A DNA stretch of 64,000 nucleotides from Lysobacter sp. Root916. Lineage in GTDB: Bacteria > Pseudomonadota > Gammaproteobacteria > Xanthomonadales > Xanthomonadaceae. Position numbers and translations under genes: made by a program. The number at the start of each line of letters is the position of its first letter. The stretch's first letter is position 1. The stretch is from contig NZ_LMJF01000016.1 of the NCBI RefSeq assembly GCF_001429785.1, forward strand, positions 83,756 through 147,755, given 5' to 3'. The notes under the pieces are model-generated. The model had not been told where the DNA came from. It saw only the letters and a program-made list of their open reading frames with translations, and made no database searches. This document shows positions 56,031 through 64,000 of the stretch, in pieces.

Positions 56031-58055
56031 ATGAGCACTGTGATGGACAACGTGGCCGGCAAGGGCCGCAACCTGGGCGTCAACACCTGGCTGATCATCC
56101 TGGGCATCTCGGTGACGGTGTTCGGCTTGAACACGGGCTACGCGACCTGGAAGGCGGCGCGGCTGGGCGGCGCCAGCACCGCGGCTTCGCAGCTGCAGGT
56201 GAACTCGCAGAGACTCGCGGTGCAGGGGCGTGAAGCGGTCGGCGGCGCCAAGGAGGCCTTCGCGGCGTTCAAGGCCACCAAGACCAAGATCGACGGCGAC
56301 ATCAAGCAGCTCAACGACGTCTACGGCGGCACCTTCGAGGTGTCCACCCCGATCGGGACCGTGACCAACACCTGGGACCTGCTGGGCAAGAACGCCGACC
56401 AGGTGCTGAACTCCGAGAAGCAGGTCCTGGACCTGGCCGGCAACTTCGACAGCTTCTCCGGCCGCGTGCCGCAGCTGCAGGCGCGCCTGGACGAGCTGGT
56501 GCGCGCGATGTCGGCCTCCGGCTCGCCGTCCTCGCAGGTCTACATCGCCCTGCGCCAGGTCCTGCTGGCCGGCAACATGGCCCGTCGCATCACCGAAATG
56601 CGCGCCGGCGGCAGCGGCGCCTCGCTGGCCGGCGACGCGCTGGGCCGCGACGCGGCGGTGTTCGGCAACGTGCTCACCGGCCTGCGCAAGGGCGGCGACA
56701 CCTCCACCGGCGTGCTGCCGCTGAGCAACGGCGGCGCGCTCGCCGCGCTCGGCCAGGCCGAGGCGCTGTGGGCCGAAATGAAGAAGGACCTGGACGCGAT
56801 CTCGGCCAGCTCGCCCAAGCTGTTCGCCGCGCAGAGCGCGGCCGAATCGATCACCAGCGGCTCGGAAAAGCTGCTCAACGACAGCGAAAACCTGTTCAGC
56901 GCCTTCACCTCGTTCGGCTCGGTGCGCAGCACCAACCCGCTCGGCCACATCCTGGTCTCGATCATCTCCGGTATCGTCGCGCTGCTCGCTATCGCCGGCT
57001 TGCTGTTCTCCTTGAACCGCGCCCAGCAGAAGCGTTACCAGACCACCAAGGAACTCAACGACCGTAACCAGGAGGCGATCATGCGCCTGCTGGACGAAAT
57101 GGGTTCGCTCGCAGAAGGCGACCTCACGGTGAAGGCGACGGTCACCGAGGACATGACCGGCGCGATCGCGGACTCGATCAACTTCGCCGTCGAACAGCTG
57201 CGCAGCCTGGTGCAGACGATTACCGACACCTCGGTGCAGGTGGCCTCCTCGGCCCAGGAAACCCAGGCCACCGCCATGCATCTGGCCGAGGCCGCCGAAC
57301 ACCAGGCCCAGGAGATCAACTCGGCCTCCGACCGCATCAGCGAAATCGCGGCCTCGATCGACCAGGTCTCCAAGAACTCGGCCGAATCGGCGGACGTGGC
57401 GCAGCGCTCGGTGCAGATCGCGACCAAGGGCGCGGGCGTGGTGCGGCAGACGATTCAGGGCATGGACTCGATCCGCGACCAGATCCAGGAAACCTCGAAG
57501 CGAATCAAGCGCCTGGGCGAGAGCTCGCAGGAAATCGGCTCGATCGTCGAACTGATCAACGACATCTCGGAGCAGACCAACATCCTGGCGCTGAATGCCG
57601 CCATTCAGGCCGCCTCGGCCGGTGAAGCGGGCCGCGGGTTCGCGGTCGTGGCCGACGAAGTGCAGCGACTGGCGGAACGCGCGTCCAACGCGACGAAGCG
57701 AATCGAGACGCTGGTCCAGACAATTCAGTCCGACACCAACGAAGCTGTGAGCTCGATGGAGCAGACGACCTCGGAAGTGGTCGCCGGCGCCCGACTGGCC
57801 GAGGACGCGGGTACCGCGCTGGGCGAGATCGAAAAGGTGTCGTCCGACTTGTCCAACCTCATTCAAGGCATTTCCAGCGCGGCGCAGCAGCAGTCCAGCG
57901 CGGCCTCGAACATCACTCAAACCATGAACACGATTCAGCAAATCACCTCGCAGACCTCCCAAGGCGCCAACCAGACCGCCGAGTCGATCGGTAATCTGGC
58001 GCAGTTGGCCGCCGACCTGCGCCGCTCGGTCGCCGACTTCAAGCTGCCGGCCTAA
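56031..58055 (+). CDS. pilJ: Methyl-accepting chemotaxis protein PilJ
   Basis: 674-residue polar chemoreceptor of the type IV pilus. Two membrane helices ([18 protein letters not shown] at about residues 17-35 and [22 protein letters not shown] near 305-326) frame a periplasmic PilJ-type sensor domain. A HAMP domain follows, then a signalling domain with the hairpin tip [61 protein letters not shown] before the ATG is a good ribosome binding site. Confidence 0.95.
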   Translation: MSTVMDNVAGKGRNLGVNTWLIILGISVTVFGLNTGYATWKAARLGGASTAASQLQVNSQRLAVQGREAVGGAKEAFAAFKATKTKIDGDIKQLNDVYGGTFEVSTPIGTVTNTWDLLGKNADQVLNSEKQVLDLAGNFDSFSGRVPQLQARLDELVRAMSASGSPSSQVYIALRQVLLAGNMARRITEMRAGGSGASLAGDALGRDAAVFGNVLTGLRKGGDTSTGVLPLSNGGALAALGQAEALWAEMKKDLDAISASSPKLFAAQSAAESITSGSEKLLNDSENLFSAFTSFGSVRSTNPLGHILVSIISGIVALLAIAGLLFSLNRAQQKRYQTTKELNDRNQEAIMRLLDEMGSLAEGDLTVKATVTEDMTGAIADSINFAVEQLRSLVQTITDTSVQVASSAQETQATAMHLAEAAEHQAQEINSASDRISEIAASIDQVSKNSAESADVAQRSVQIATKGAGVVRQTIQGMDSIRDQIQETSKRIKRLGESSQEIGSIVELINDISEQTNILALNAAIQAASAGEAGRGFAVVADEVQRLAERASNATKRIETLVQTIQSDTNEAVSSMEQTTSEVVAGARLAEDAGTALGEIEKVSSDLSNLIQGISSAAQQQSSAASNITQTMNTIQQITSQTSQGANQTAESIGNLAQLAADLRRSVADFKLPA

Positions 58056-58161
58056 GCCAAGCCCAGGACGACGAGGTCGCAATCAGGATGAAGATCCCAG
58101 CCGCAAGGCTTCTCCAGGACCGGCGAACACGCCGAGGCCTCGCTGACGGGCGGGGGGCGGC

Positions 58162-61100
58162 ATGACCGCACTGCGAGAAGCGATCGATACCACCACGCTG
58201 GGCTGGATCAAGCCGGAGCTGGACGAGACCCTGCGCCAGGCGCGCCAGGAGATCGAGGCCTACGCCGAGGATCCCACCGACACCAGTCGCATGCGCTTCT
58301 GCGCCAGCCACCTGCATCAGGTGCACGGCACCCTGCGCATGGTCGAGCTGTACGCGCCGGCCATGGTCGCCGAGGAAATGGAGCGCCTGGCGCTGGCGCT
58401 GCAACAGGGCCAGGTCGGCGATCGCGATGAAGCCTGCGCGGCGCTGATGCGCGGCGTGGTGCTGCTGCCCGACTACCTGGAACGCCTGCAGGGCGGTCAT
58501 CGCGACATTCCGATCGTGCTGCTGCCGCTGCTCAACGAACTGCGCGCCTCGCGCGGCGAGGCGGGCCTCAACGAAAGCGTGCTGTTCGCGCCCGATCTCG
58601 ACCGTCCGCTGCCGGCGCACCTCGCGCCGCCGCCGCCGAGCTCGCCCGCGCGCGGCAGTACCAATATGCATCTGTCCACGCTGCGCGATGCGCTGGCGGC
58701 GTGGCCGGAAGACGGCGCCCCGGCCGATGCCGGCAAGCTTGCCCAGGCGGTCGACGGCCTGCTCGCCGACGTCGTGCTGGAGCCGGTGCGGCGCATGCTG
58801 TGGGTGGCCTCGTCGGTCGCCGGCGCCCTGCGCGACGGCGCCCTGCCGCCCACGCGCGCGCTGCGCCAGGCCTTCGGCGGCGTCGAACGCGAAGCCCGGC
58901 AGATGCTCGCCGACGACGGTTTCTCCAGCCCGCGCGGCGAACCCGCGGCCGAGCCGACCCGTCAGCTGCTCTATCACGTCGCCCATAGCGACGGCCGCCA
59001 TCCGGCCCTGGACGACCTGCGCCAGACCTTCGAACTGGCGTCGCACCTGCCCAGCGAGTCCGAACTCGAACACGCGCGCGGCAGCCTCAGCGGCCGCAAC
59101 CGCGCGCTGCTGGATACCGTATCGGCGGCGATCAAGGAAGACCTGCTGCGGGTCAAGGACGCGCTGGACCTGCACCTGCGCACCAATCAGACCGAGGCCA
59201 GCGAACTGCGTCCGCAGATCGAGGCCCTGGCCCGCGTCAGCGACACCCTGGGCATGATGGGGCTGGGCGTCGCCCGCACCGTGGTGCTGCAGCAGCGCGA
59301 CGCCATGATCGAAATCGTCGACGGCAAGCGTCCGGCCGACGAAGGCGCCCTGCTCGATGTCGCCGGCGCCCTGCTGTATGTCGACGCCTCGCTGGACGAC
59401 CAGGTCTCGCGCCTGGGCCTGCCGGAAGAGAAGGCCGACGAAGACCTGCTGGCCGGCGAATCGCGCAAGGTGCTGGACGTGGTCGTGCGCGAAGCCATCG
59501 CCAACTTCGGCGACGCGCGCCAGTCCTTCGTCGCCTTCGTCGAGACCAACTGGGATCACGCCGAGCTGGTCGAAGTGCCGCGCGTGCTGGACGAAGTCGC
59601 CGGCGCGCTGCGCATGCTGGAACTGCCGCTGCCCGCCGACTACCTAACCGGCGTCAAGCGCTACACCGAAGTCGAGCTGATCGGCCGCCATCGCGTGCCC
59701 AACGGCCAGCAGCTGGACACCCTGGCCGACGCCCTGGCCAGCCTGGAGTACTACCTCGAGGCGCTGCGCGAGCAGCGTCCGAACCGCGACGACATCCTCG
59801 ACATCGCGCGCCAGAGCCTGGAAGCCCTGCGCTACTGGCCGCTGCCCGAAGTCGTGCGCACGCCCGATCCGGCCAGCGCTTCCATCGCGGCGCCCGCCGC
59901 CGGCCGCATCGAACTGCCGGAAGCGGCCGAGATCGACGCCATGGTCGCCGGCCGCGCGCATCTGGACTACGTCGCGCCCGAAGCCCTGGCACCGACGCCG
60001 GTCGCGCCGCCTGTCGAACCCGCTCCCGCTCCCGCTCCCGCGCTCGCCGAGGCTCCGCGCCAGTCCGCCGCCACCGGCGGTTTCGCCCACAGCGACGACA
60101 TCGACGACGAGATCCGCGACATCTTCCTGGAAGAGTTCAAGGAAGAAATCGGCAACCTCGACGACCTGCTGCCGGCCTGGCGCGAAGCGCCGGACGATCT
60201 GGAGCGTCTGTACCCGATCCGTCGCGTCTTCCACACCCTCAAGGGCAGCGGCCGCTTGGTCGGCGCCAAGACCTTGGGCGAGTTCAGCTGGAAGATCGAA
60301 AGCCTGCTCAACCGCGTGCGCGATCATGGCCGCGTGGTCAGCCCCGAGCTGATCGATCTGGTCGGTCATGCCCATCGCGCGCTGCCGCAGCTGTACTCGG
60401 CGCTGCGCAACGAGGGGCCGATCACCGCCGATCTGGCTGGCATCGAGGCCCATGCCGACCTGCTCGCCACCGGCGAGGAAGCCTTCTACCGGCCGATGCA
60501 CCTGGTCGCGCCGGCCGCGCCCGCGGCCGAGGCGCCGATCGAGCCGGTGCTGGAAACCATCGTCGAAGACGTGCCGGTTCCGGTCGAGGTCGAAAGCGAA
60601 AGTTTCGTGCTGGATGTCGAGCCCGAAGCGCTGGCCGTGGACGCCGAGCCCGAGGCCCCCGCCGCCGTCGAGGTCGCCACCGCCGGCGTGCCGGCCTCGG
60701 TCGACGCGGTGCTGCTGGAAATCCTCGACACCGAAGTCACCGGTCACCTGGTCACCATCCAGCGCTGGCTGGCTGCCGCGCAGGCCGCGCCGTCGCCGGC
60801 CGACGACGGCCTGCAACGCGCGATCCACACCCTCAACGGTGCGTTCGCGATGACCGAGGTTCCGGTCATCACCGACGTGATCGCGCCGACCGAGGTCTAC
60901 GTCAAGCGCCTGTTGGCCGCGGGCGGTCCGGCCAGCGCCGAGGGCGTCGCCGCCATCGGCGCGGTCGCGGTCGCGATCGAACGCACCCTGGCCAGTCTCA
61001 AGTCCGAACCGCAGAGCGTGCCGGTGTTCCCGGGCCTGGCCGAGCGCATGATCGCCTTGCGCGACAGCCTGCCGGATGCGCGTTCCAGCCTGCAGATCGA

Positions 61101-64000
61101 AGAACCGCATCTGGAGACGGTGGAATCGGCCGAATCGCCGTTCGCCGACACCAGCCTGGACAGCGAACTCACCGCGCTGGACCTGAGCGCGTTCGGCCAG
61201 CTCGACGACGAAGCCGTGCCCGCCGGTCTGGTACGCGGCCACAGCGCCGCCGATCTGGATGAGCCGGAGTCCGAAACCTCCGCCGCCGGCGAGTTCGTCG
61301 GCGTGATCGCGGGCGCCATCGCCGCGGCGATTCCCAGCGACGACGCCCTGTCGTCCGCGGCGGACGCCGAACGCGCTGCGGCCGAAGCCGAACGTATCGC
61401 CGCCGAACAAGCCGAAGCCGAACGGGTCGAGGCCGAACGTGCCGCCGCCGAACAGGCGGAAGCCGAACGCCTTGCCGCCGAGCAGGCCGAGGCCGAGCGT
61501 ATCGAAGCCGAGCGCCTGGCCGCCGAGCAAACCCAGGCCGAGCGCGCCGAGGCCGAACGTCTTGCCGCCGAGCAGGCCGAAGTCGAGCGCATCGAAGCCG
61601 AGCGCCTCGCCGCCGAGCAAACCCAGGCCGAGCGCGCCGAGGCCGAACGCCTCGCCGCCGAGCAGGCCGAAGCCGAGCGCGTCGAAGCCGAACGCCTCGC
61701 CGCCGAGCAGGCCGAAGCCGAACGCGTCGAAGCCGAACGCCTCGCCGCCGAGCAAGCCGAAGCCGAGCGCGTCGAAGCCGAACGCCTCGCCGCCGAGCAA
61801 GCCGAAGCCGAACGCGTCGAAGCCGAACGCCTCGCCGCCGAGCAGGCCGAAGCCGAGCGTCTCGAAGCCGAGCGCCTCGCCGCGGAACAGGCCGAAGCCG
61901 AGCGTATCGAAGCCGAGCGCCTCGCCGCCGAGCAGGCCGAGGCCGAACGTCTGGCCGAAGAGGAACGCGAGTACGCGCTCCTGGAAGCCGAGTACGCCGA
62001 AGCCGAGCGCGTGGCCCGCGAGCAGCAGGCCGCCGCCGAAGCCGCGATCGCCGCGGCGTTGGCGCCGCCCGCCGACGCTCTGGCGCCGCAGCCGGCCGCG
62101 AACGACGAAACCGAGTCGGGCGAAGCCGAGTCGCTCGAAGCCCAGTCGCTCGAAGCCCAGTCGCTCGAAGCCCAGTCGCTCGAAGCCCAGTCGCTCGAAG
62201 CAGAGTCGCTCGAGGCACCGCCCGAAGACGAGCTCGCGGAAATCGAGTACTTCAACGACGATCCGGTCGAAGACGGCCACGTCGTCGCCGAGCCGGTCGC
62301 GGTCGAAACGGTGGAAGTCGCCGAGGCCGCGCCGCTGCCGGAAACGCTCAAGCGCATCATCGAAGCCAACCCCGATCCGGACGAAGCGCTGGATCTGGCC
62401 GAGCTCGATCCCGAGCTGGTCGACATCTTCGTCGAGGAAGGCGGCGACCTGCTCGACCATTCCGACGGCCTGCTCGCGCAGCTGCGCGAGGCCCCGAACG
62501 AACGCGAGCCGCTGGTCGGCCTGCAGCGCGATCTGCATACCCTCAAGGGCGGCGCGCGCATGGCCGGCATCATGGCCGTGGGCGAACTCGGCCACGCCAT
62601 GGAATCGCTGCTGGAGGCGGTGGTCGATCAGCGCAGCGAACTCGGCCGCGACGGCGTGCCCTTGCTGGAGCGCGGTTTCGACCGCCTGCACGCGATGGTC
62701 ACCCGGGTCGGCACGCGTCGCGCGATCGCCATGCCCGAGGCGCTGATCGCCGAATTCGACGCACGTGCGCGCGGCGAGATCTACACCGCGCCCACCGTCA
62801 CCGACGACGGCACCATCGTCCCGGCCAGCGCGCCCAAGGTCGAACTCAAGCCGTTGTCGGCGCCGATGGTCGAGGTCGCCGTCGGCGACGACGACGACAT
62901 CGGCGTGCGCGCGCCGCAGGAACAGGTGCGTATCCGCGCCGACCTGCTCGACCGCCTGGTCAACTACGCCGGCGAAGTCGCGATCTACCGCGCCCGCCTG
63001 GAACAGCAGTTGGGTGCGTTCCGCGGCGCGATCGCGGAAATGGCGCAGACCAACACGCGTATGCGCGACCAGCTGCGCCGTCTGGAAATCGAAACCGAAG
63101 CCCAGATCATCGCGCGCTACCAGCGCGAGGGCGACGCCAGCGACCAGTCCTTCGATCCGCTCGAACTCGACCGCTTCTCCAATCTGCAGCAGCTCTCGCG
63201 AGCGCTGTCGGAGTCCGCGGCCGACCAGGGCAGCTTGCAGACCACGCTGGACGACCTCACGCGCCAGTACGAAACCCTGCTGCTGCAACAGTCGCGCGTC
63301 AGCTCGGATCTGCAGGAAGGCCTCATGCGCACGCGCATGGTGCCGTTCGATGCGCTGCTGCCGCGTCTGCGTCGCGTCGTGCGTCAGGCCTCGGGCGAAC
63401 TGGGCAAGCAGGTCCAGCTCAAGCTGGAAGGCACCCAGGGCGAACTCGACCGCAACGTGCTGGAGCGCATGACCGCGCCGCTGGAGCACATGCTCCGCAA
63501 CGCCGTCGCGCACGGTCTGGAAGCGCCCGCGCAACGCAGGCAGGCCGGCAAGCCGGAAGAGGGCACGGTCCGCATCGCGGTGCGCCGCGAAGGTTCCGAA
63601 GTCGTGCTGGAAGTGGCCGACGACGGCGCCGGCCTGGACCGCGCCGCGATCCGCCGCCGCGGCGAAGAGCGCGGTCTGGTCCGCGCCGAAGCGGTGCTGG
63701 CCGACAGCGACCTCGACGCACTGATCCTGGAACCGGGCTTCTCCACCGCCGACGAGGTCAGCCGCCTGGCCGGCCGCGGCGTCGGCATGGACGTGGTCGC
63801 CAGCGAAGTGCGTCAGCTCGGCGGCACGCTCGACATCCAATCGCGTCCGGGCAAGGGCGTCACCTTCCTCCTGCGCCTGCCGCAGACGCTCGCGGTCACC
63901 CAGGCGGTGTTCGTGCGTATCGGCGATACGACCTTCGCGGTGCCGATCGCCTCGGTGCGTGGCGTCGGCCGGATCGCGCGCGAGGGCCTGGAAGCCGAAG
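58162..64000 (+). CDS. chpA: Chemotaxis kinase ChpA/PilL, partial at right edge
   Basis: The first 1946 codons; the frame is open to the window end, so the C-terminus is missing. CheA-like hybrid kinase for pilus control. Hpt-type motifs occur at about residues 55 (HGTLRM, degenerate), 691 (FHTLKGSGR), 889 (IHTLNGAF) and 1459 (LHTLKGGAR). A dimerisation region ([12 protein letters not shown]), the N box ([14 protein letters not shown], about 1774-1787), G boxes ([19 protein letters not shown]) and the start of a CheW-like domain ([18 protein letters not shown]) follow. Between Hpt domains lies a repeat of about 200 residues (1068-1269) and a Ser-Leu-Glu-Ala-Gln repeat. GGGGGGCGG lies just before the ATG. 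Confidence 0.95.
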   Translation, partial: MTALREAIDTTTLGWIKPELDETLRQARQEIEAYAEDPTDTSRMRFCASHLHQVHGTLRMVELYAPAMVAEEMERLALALQQGQVGDRDEACAALMRGVVLLPDYLERLQGGHRDIPIVLLPLLNELRASRGEAGLNESVLFAPDLDRPLPAHLAPPPPSSPARGSTNMHLSTLRDALAAWPEDGAPADAGKLAQAVDGLLADVVLEPVRRMLWVASSVAGALRDGALPPTRALRQAFGGVEREARQMLADDGFSSPRGEPAAEPTRQLLYHVAHSDGRHPALDDLRQTFELASHLPSESELEHARGSLSGRNRALLDTVSAAIKEDLLRVKDALDLHLRTNQTEASELRPQIEALARVSDTLGMMGLGVARTVVLQQRDAMIEIVDGKRPADEGALLDVAGALLYVDASLDDQVSRLGLPEEKADEDLLAGESRKVLDVVVREAIANFGDARQSFVAFVETNWDHAELVEVPRVLDEVAGALRMLELPLPADYLTGVKRYTEVELIGRHRVPNGQQLDTLADALASLEYYLEALREQRPNRDDILDIARQSLEALRYWPLPEVVRTPDPASASIAAPAAGRIELPEAAEIDAMVAGRAHLDYVAPEALAPTPVAPPVEPAPAPAPALAEAPRQSAATGGFAHSDDIDDEIRDIFLEEFKEEIGNLDDLLPAWREAPDDLERLYPIRRVFHTLKGSGRLVGAKTLGEFSWKIESLLNRVRDHGRVVSPELIDLVGHAHRALPQLYSALRNEGPITADLAGIEAHADLLATGEEAFYRPMHLVAPAAPAAEAPIEPVLETIVEDVPVPVEVESESFVLDVEPEALAVDAEPEAPAAVEVATAGVPASVDAVLLEILDTEVTGHLVTIQRWLAAAQAAPSPADDGLQRAIHTLNGAFAMTEVPVITDVIAPTEVYVKRLLAAGGPASAEGVAAIGAVAVAIERTLASLKSEPQSVPVFPGLAERMIALRDSLPDARSSLQIEEPHLETVESAESPFADTSLDSELTALDLSAFGQLDDEAVPAGLVRGHSAADLDEPESETSAAGEFVGVIAGAIAAAIPSDDALSSAADAERAAAEAERIAAEQAEAERVEAERAAAEQAEAERLAAEQAEAERIEAERLAAEQTQAERAEAERLAAEQAEVERIEAERLAAEQTQAERAEAERLAAEQAEAERVEAERLAAEQAEAERVEAERLAAEQAEAERVEAERLAAEQAEAERVEAERLAAEQAEAERLEAERLAAEQAEAERIEAERLAAEQAEAERLAEEEREYALLEAEYAEAERVAREQQAAAEAAIAAALAPPADALAPQPAANDETESGEAESLEAQSLEAQSLEAQSLEAQSLEAESLEAPPEDELAEIEYFNDDPVEDGHVVAEPVAVETVEVAEAAPLPETLKRIIEANPDPDEALDLAELDPELVDIFVEEGGDLLDHSDGLLAQLREAPNEREPLVGLQRDLHTLKGGARMAGIMAVGELGHAMESLLEAVVDQRSELGRDGVPLLERGFDRLHAMVTRVGTRRAIAMPEALIAEFDARARGEIYTAPTVTDDGTIVPASAPKVELKPLSAPMVEVAVGDDDDIGVRAPQEQVRIRADLLDRLVNYAGEVAIYRARLEQQLGAFRGAIAEMAQTNTRMRDQLRRLEIETEAQIIARYQREGDASDQSFDPLELDRFSNLQQLSRALSESAADQGSLQTTLDDLTRQYETLLLQQSRVSSDLQEGLMRTRMVPFDALLPRLRRVVRQASGELGKQVQLKLEGTQGELDRNVLERMTAPLEHMLRNAVAHGLEAPAQRRQAGKPEEGTVRIAVRREGSEVVLEVADDGAGLDRAAIRRRGEERGLVRAEAVLADSDLDALILEPGFSTADEVSRLAGRGVGMDVVASEVRQLGGTLDIQSRPGKGVTFLLRLPQTLAVTQAVFVRIGDTTFAVPIASVRGVGRIAREGLEAE
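61363..61968 (+). repeat. 45-base in-frame tandem repeat in chpA
   Basis: About thirteen copies of a 15-residue unit, consensus [15 protein letters not shown], spaced exactly 45 bases apart except for one 30-base step (61441 to 61471). Sequence identity between units at DNA level is high in the middle and falls towards the ends. The alternating charge pattern predicts a long single alpha helix or coiled coil. Confidence 0.95.
62116..62217 (+). repeat. 15-base in-frame tandem repeat in chpA
   Basis: Repeated TCGCTCGAAGCCCAG, coding for SLEAQ four times with flanking SLEAE and SLEAP variants. Located 150 bases after the 45-base array in the same linker. Confidence 0.93.

Noticed and set aside
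59644-63840. A 1398-residue open frame on the minus strand with many [15 protein letters not shown]-like repeats, resembling a silk- or PE_PGRS-type protein
   Set aside because: It is the antisense of the chpA coding repeats. The GC-rich third positions of chpA leave the opposite frame open. There is no start site or ribosome binding site and the plus-strand protein is fully recognisable.

Overview
The window is about 64 kb of GC-rich chromosomal DNA from a gammaproteobacterium. It is most likely a member of the Xanthomonadaceae, and Lysobacter-like. This is inferred from several signs: the ruvC-ruvA-kup-ruvB-ybgC-tolQRAB-pal-cpoB-queE-queC order, a tonB-like/gshB pair divergent from a pilGHIJ-chpA twitching-motility cluster, strong GC bias at third codon positions, and many short palindromic repeats between genes. 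No phage, insertion sequence, plasmid or CRISPR locus is visible. Most of the window is housekeeping core genome.

Layout. 1-5.4 kb: the start of a leftward gene, aspS, a GNAT acetyltransferase, a secreted DUF4832-type protein and a small alpha/beta hydrolase. 5.4-18.4 kb: yebC, the Holliday-junction genes ruvC, ruvA and ruvB (with the potassium transporter kup and a cupin gene between ruvA and ruvB), the Tol-Pal envelope genes (ybgC, tolQ, tolR, tolA, tolB, pal, cpoB) and the queuosine genes queE and queC. 18.4-18.6 kb: a tRNA-Lys(TTT) with a clear promoter and terminator. 18.6-28.6 kb: an accessory stretch with a metallo-beta-lactamase-fold protein and an NTF2-like protein divergent from a MocR regulator, an alpha/beta hydrolase divergent from a LysR regulator, several secreted or unknown proteins, and proline iminopeptidase. 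28.6-40.2 kb: recQ, dps, hrpA, two paralogous small secreted proteins either side of a repeat cluster, and relA. 40.2-47.9 kb: a membrane-anchored TPR protein, an 845-bp island of simple and structured repeats, a two-domain glycosyltransferase, mrcB (PBP1b) and a small TPR-like exported protein. 47.9-54.3 kb: a DinG/YoaA-type helicase, a VOC protein, tsaB, a signal peptidase, a TonB-like protein and gshB. 54.5-64.0 kb: pilG, pilH, pilI, pilJ and the first 1946 codons of chpA, which runs off the right edge.

How the genes work together. ruvABC resolves recombination intermediates, and recQ, hrpA and the DinG-like helicase add nucleic-acid remodelling. tolQRA-tolB-pal-cpoB couples the inner membrane to outer-membrane constriction at division, where PBP1b (mrcB, elsewhere in the window) is a known partner of CpoB. 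PilJ senses signals at the pilus pole and passes them through PilI and the ChpA kinase to the response regulators PilG and PilH.

The most unusual sequence is in the repeats. One palindromic element has inserted in frame inside hrpA and would be translated. Another copy of the same family ends right at the start codon of queC. A third repeat family abuts the stop codons of two paralogous secreted-protein genes. chpA carries about thirteen 45-bp in-frame repeats predicted to form a long charged helix between signalling domains. I found no convincing new defence or biosynthetic system.
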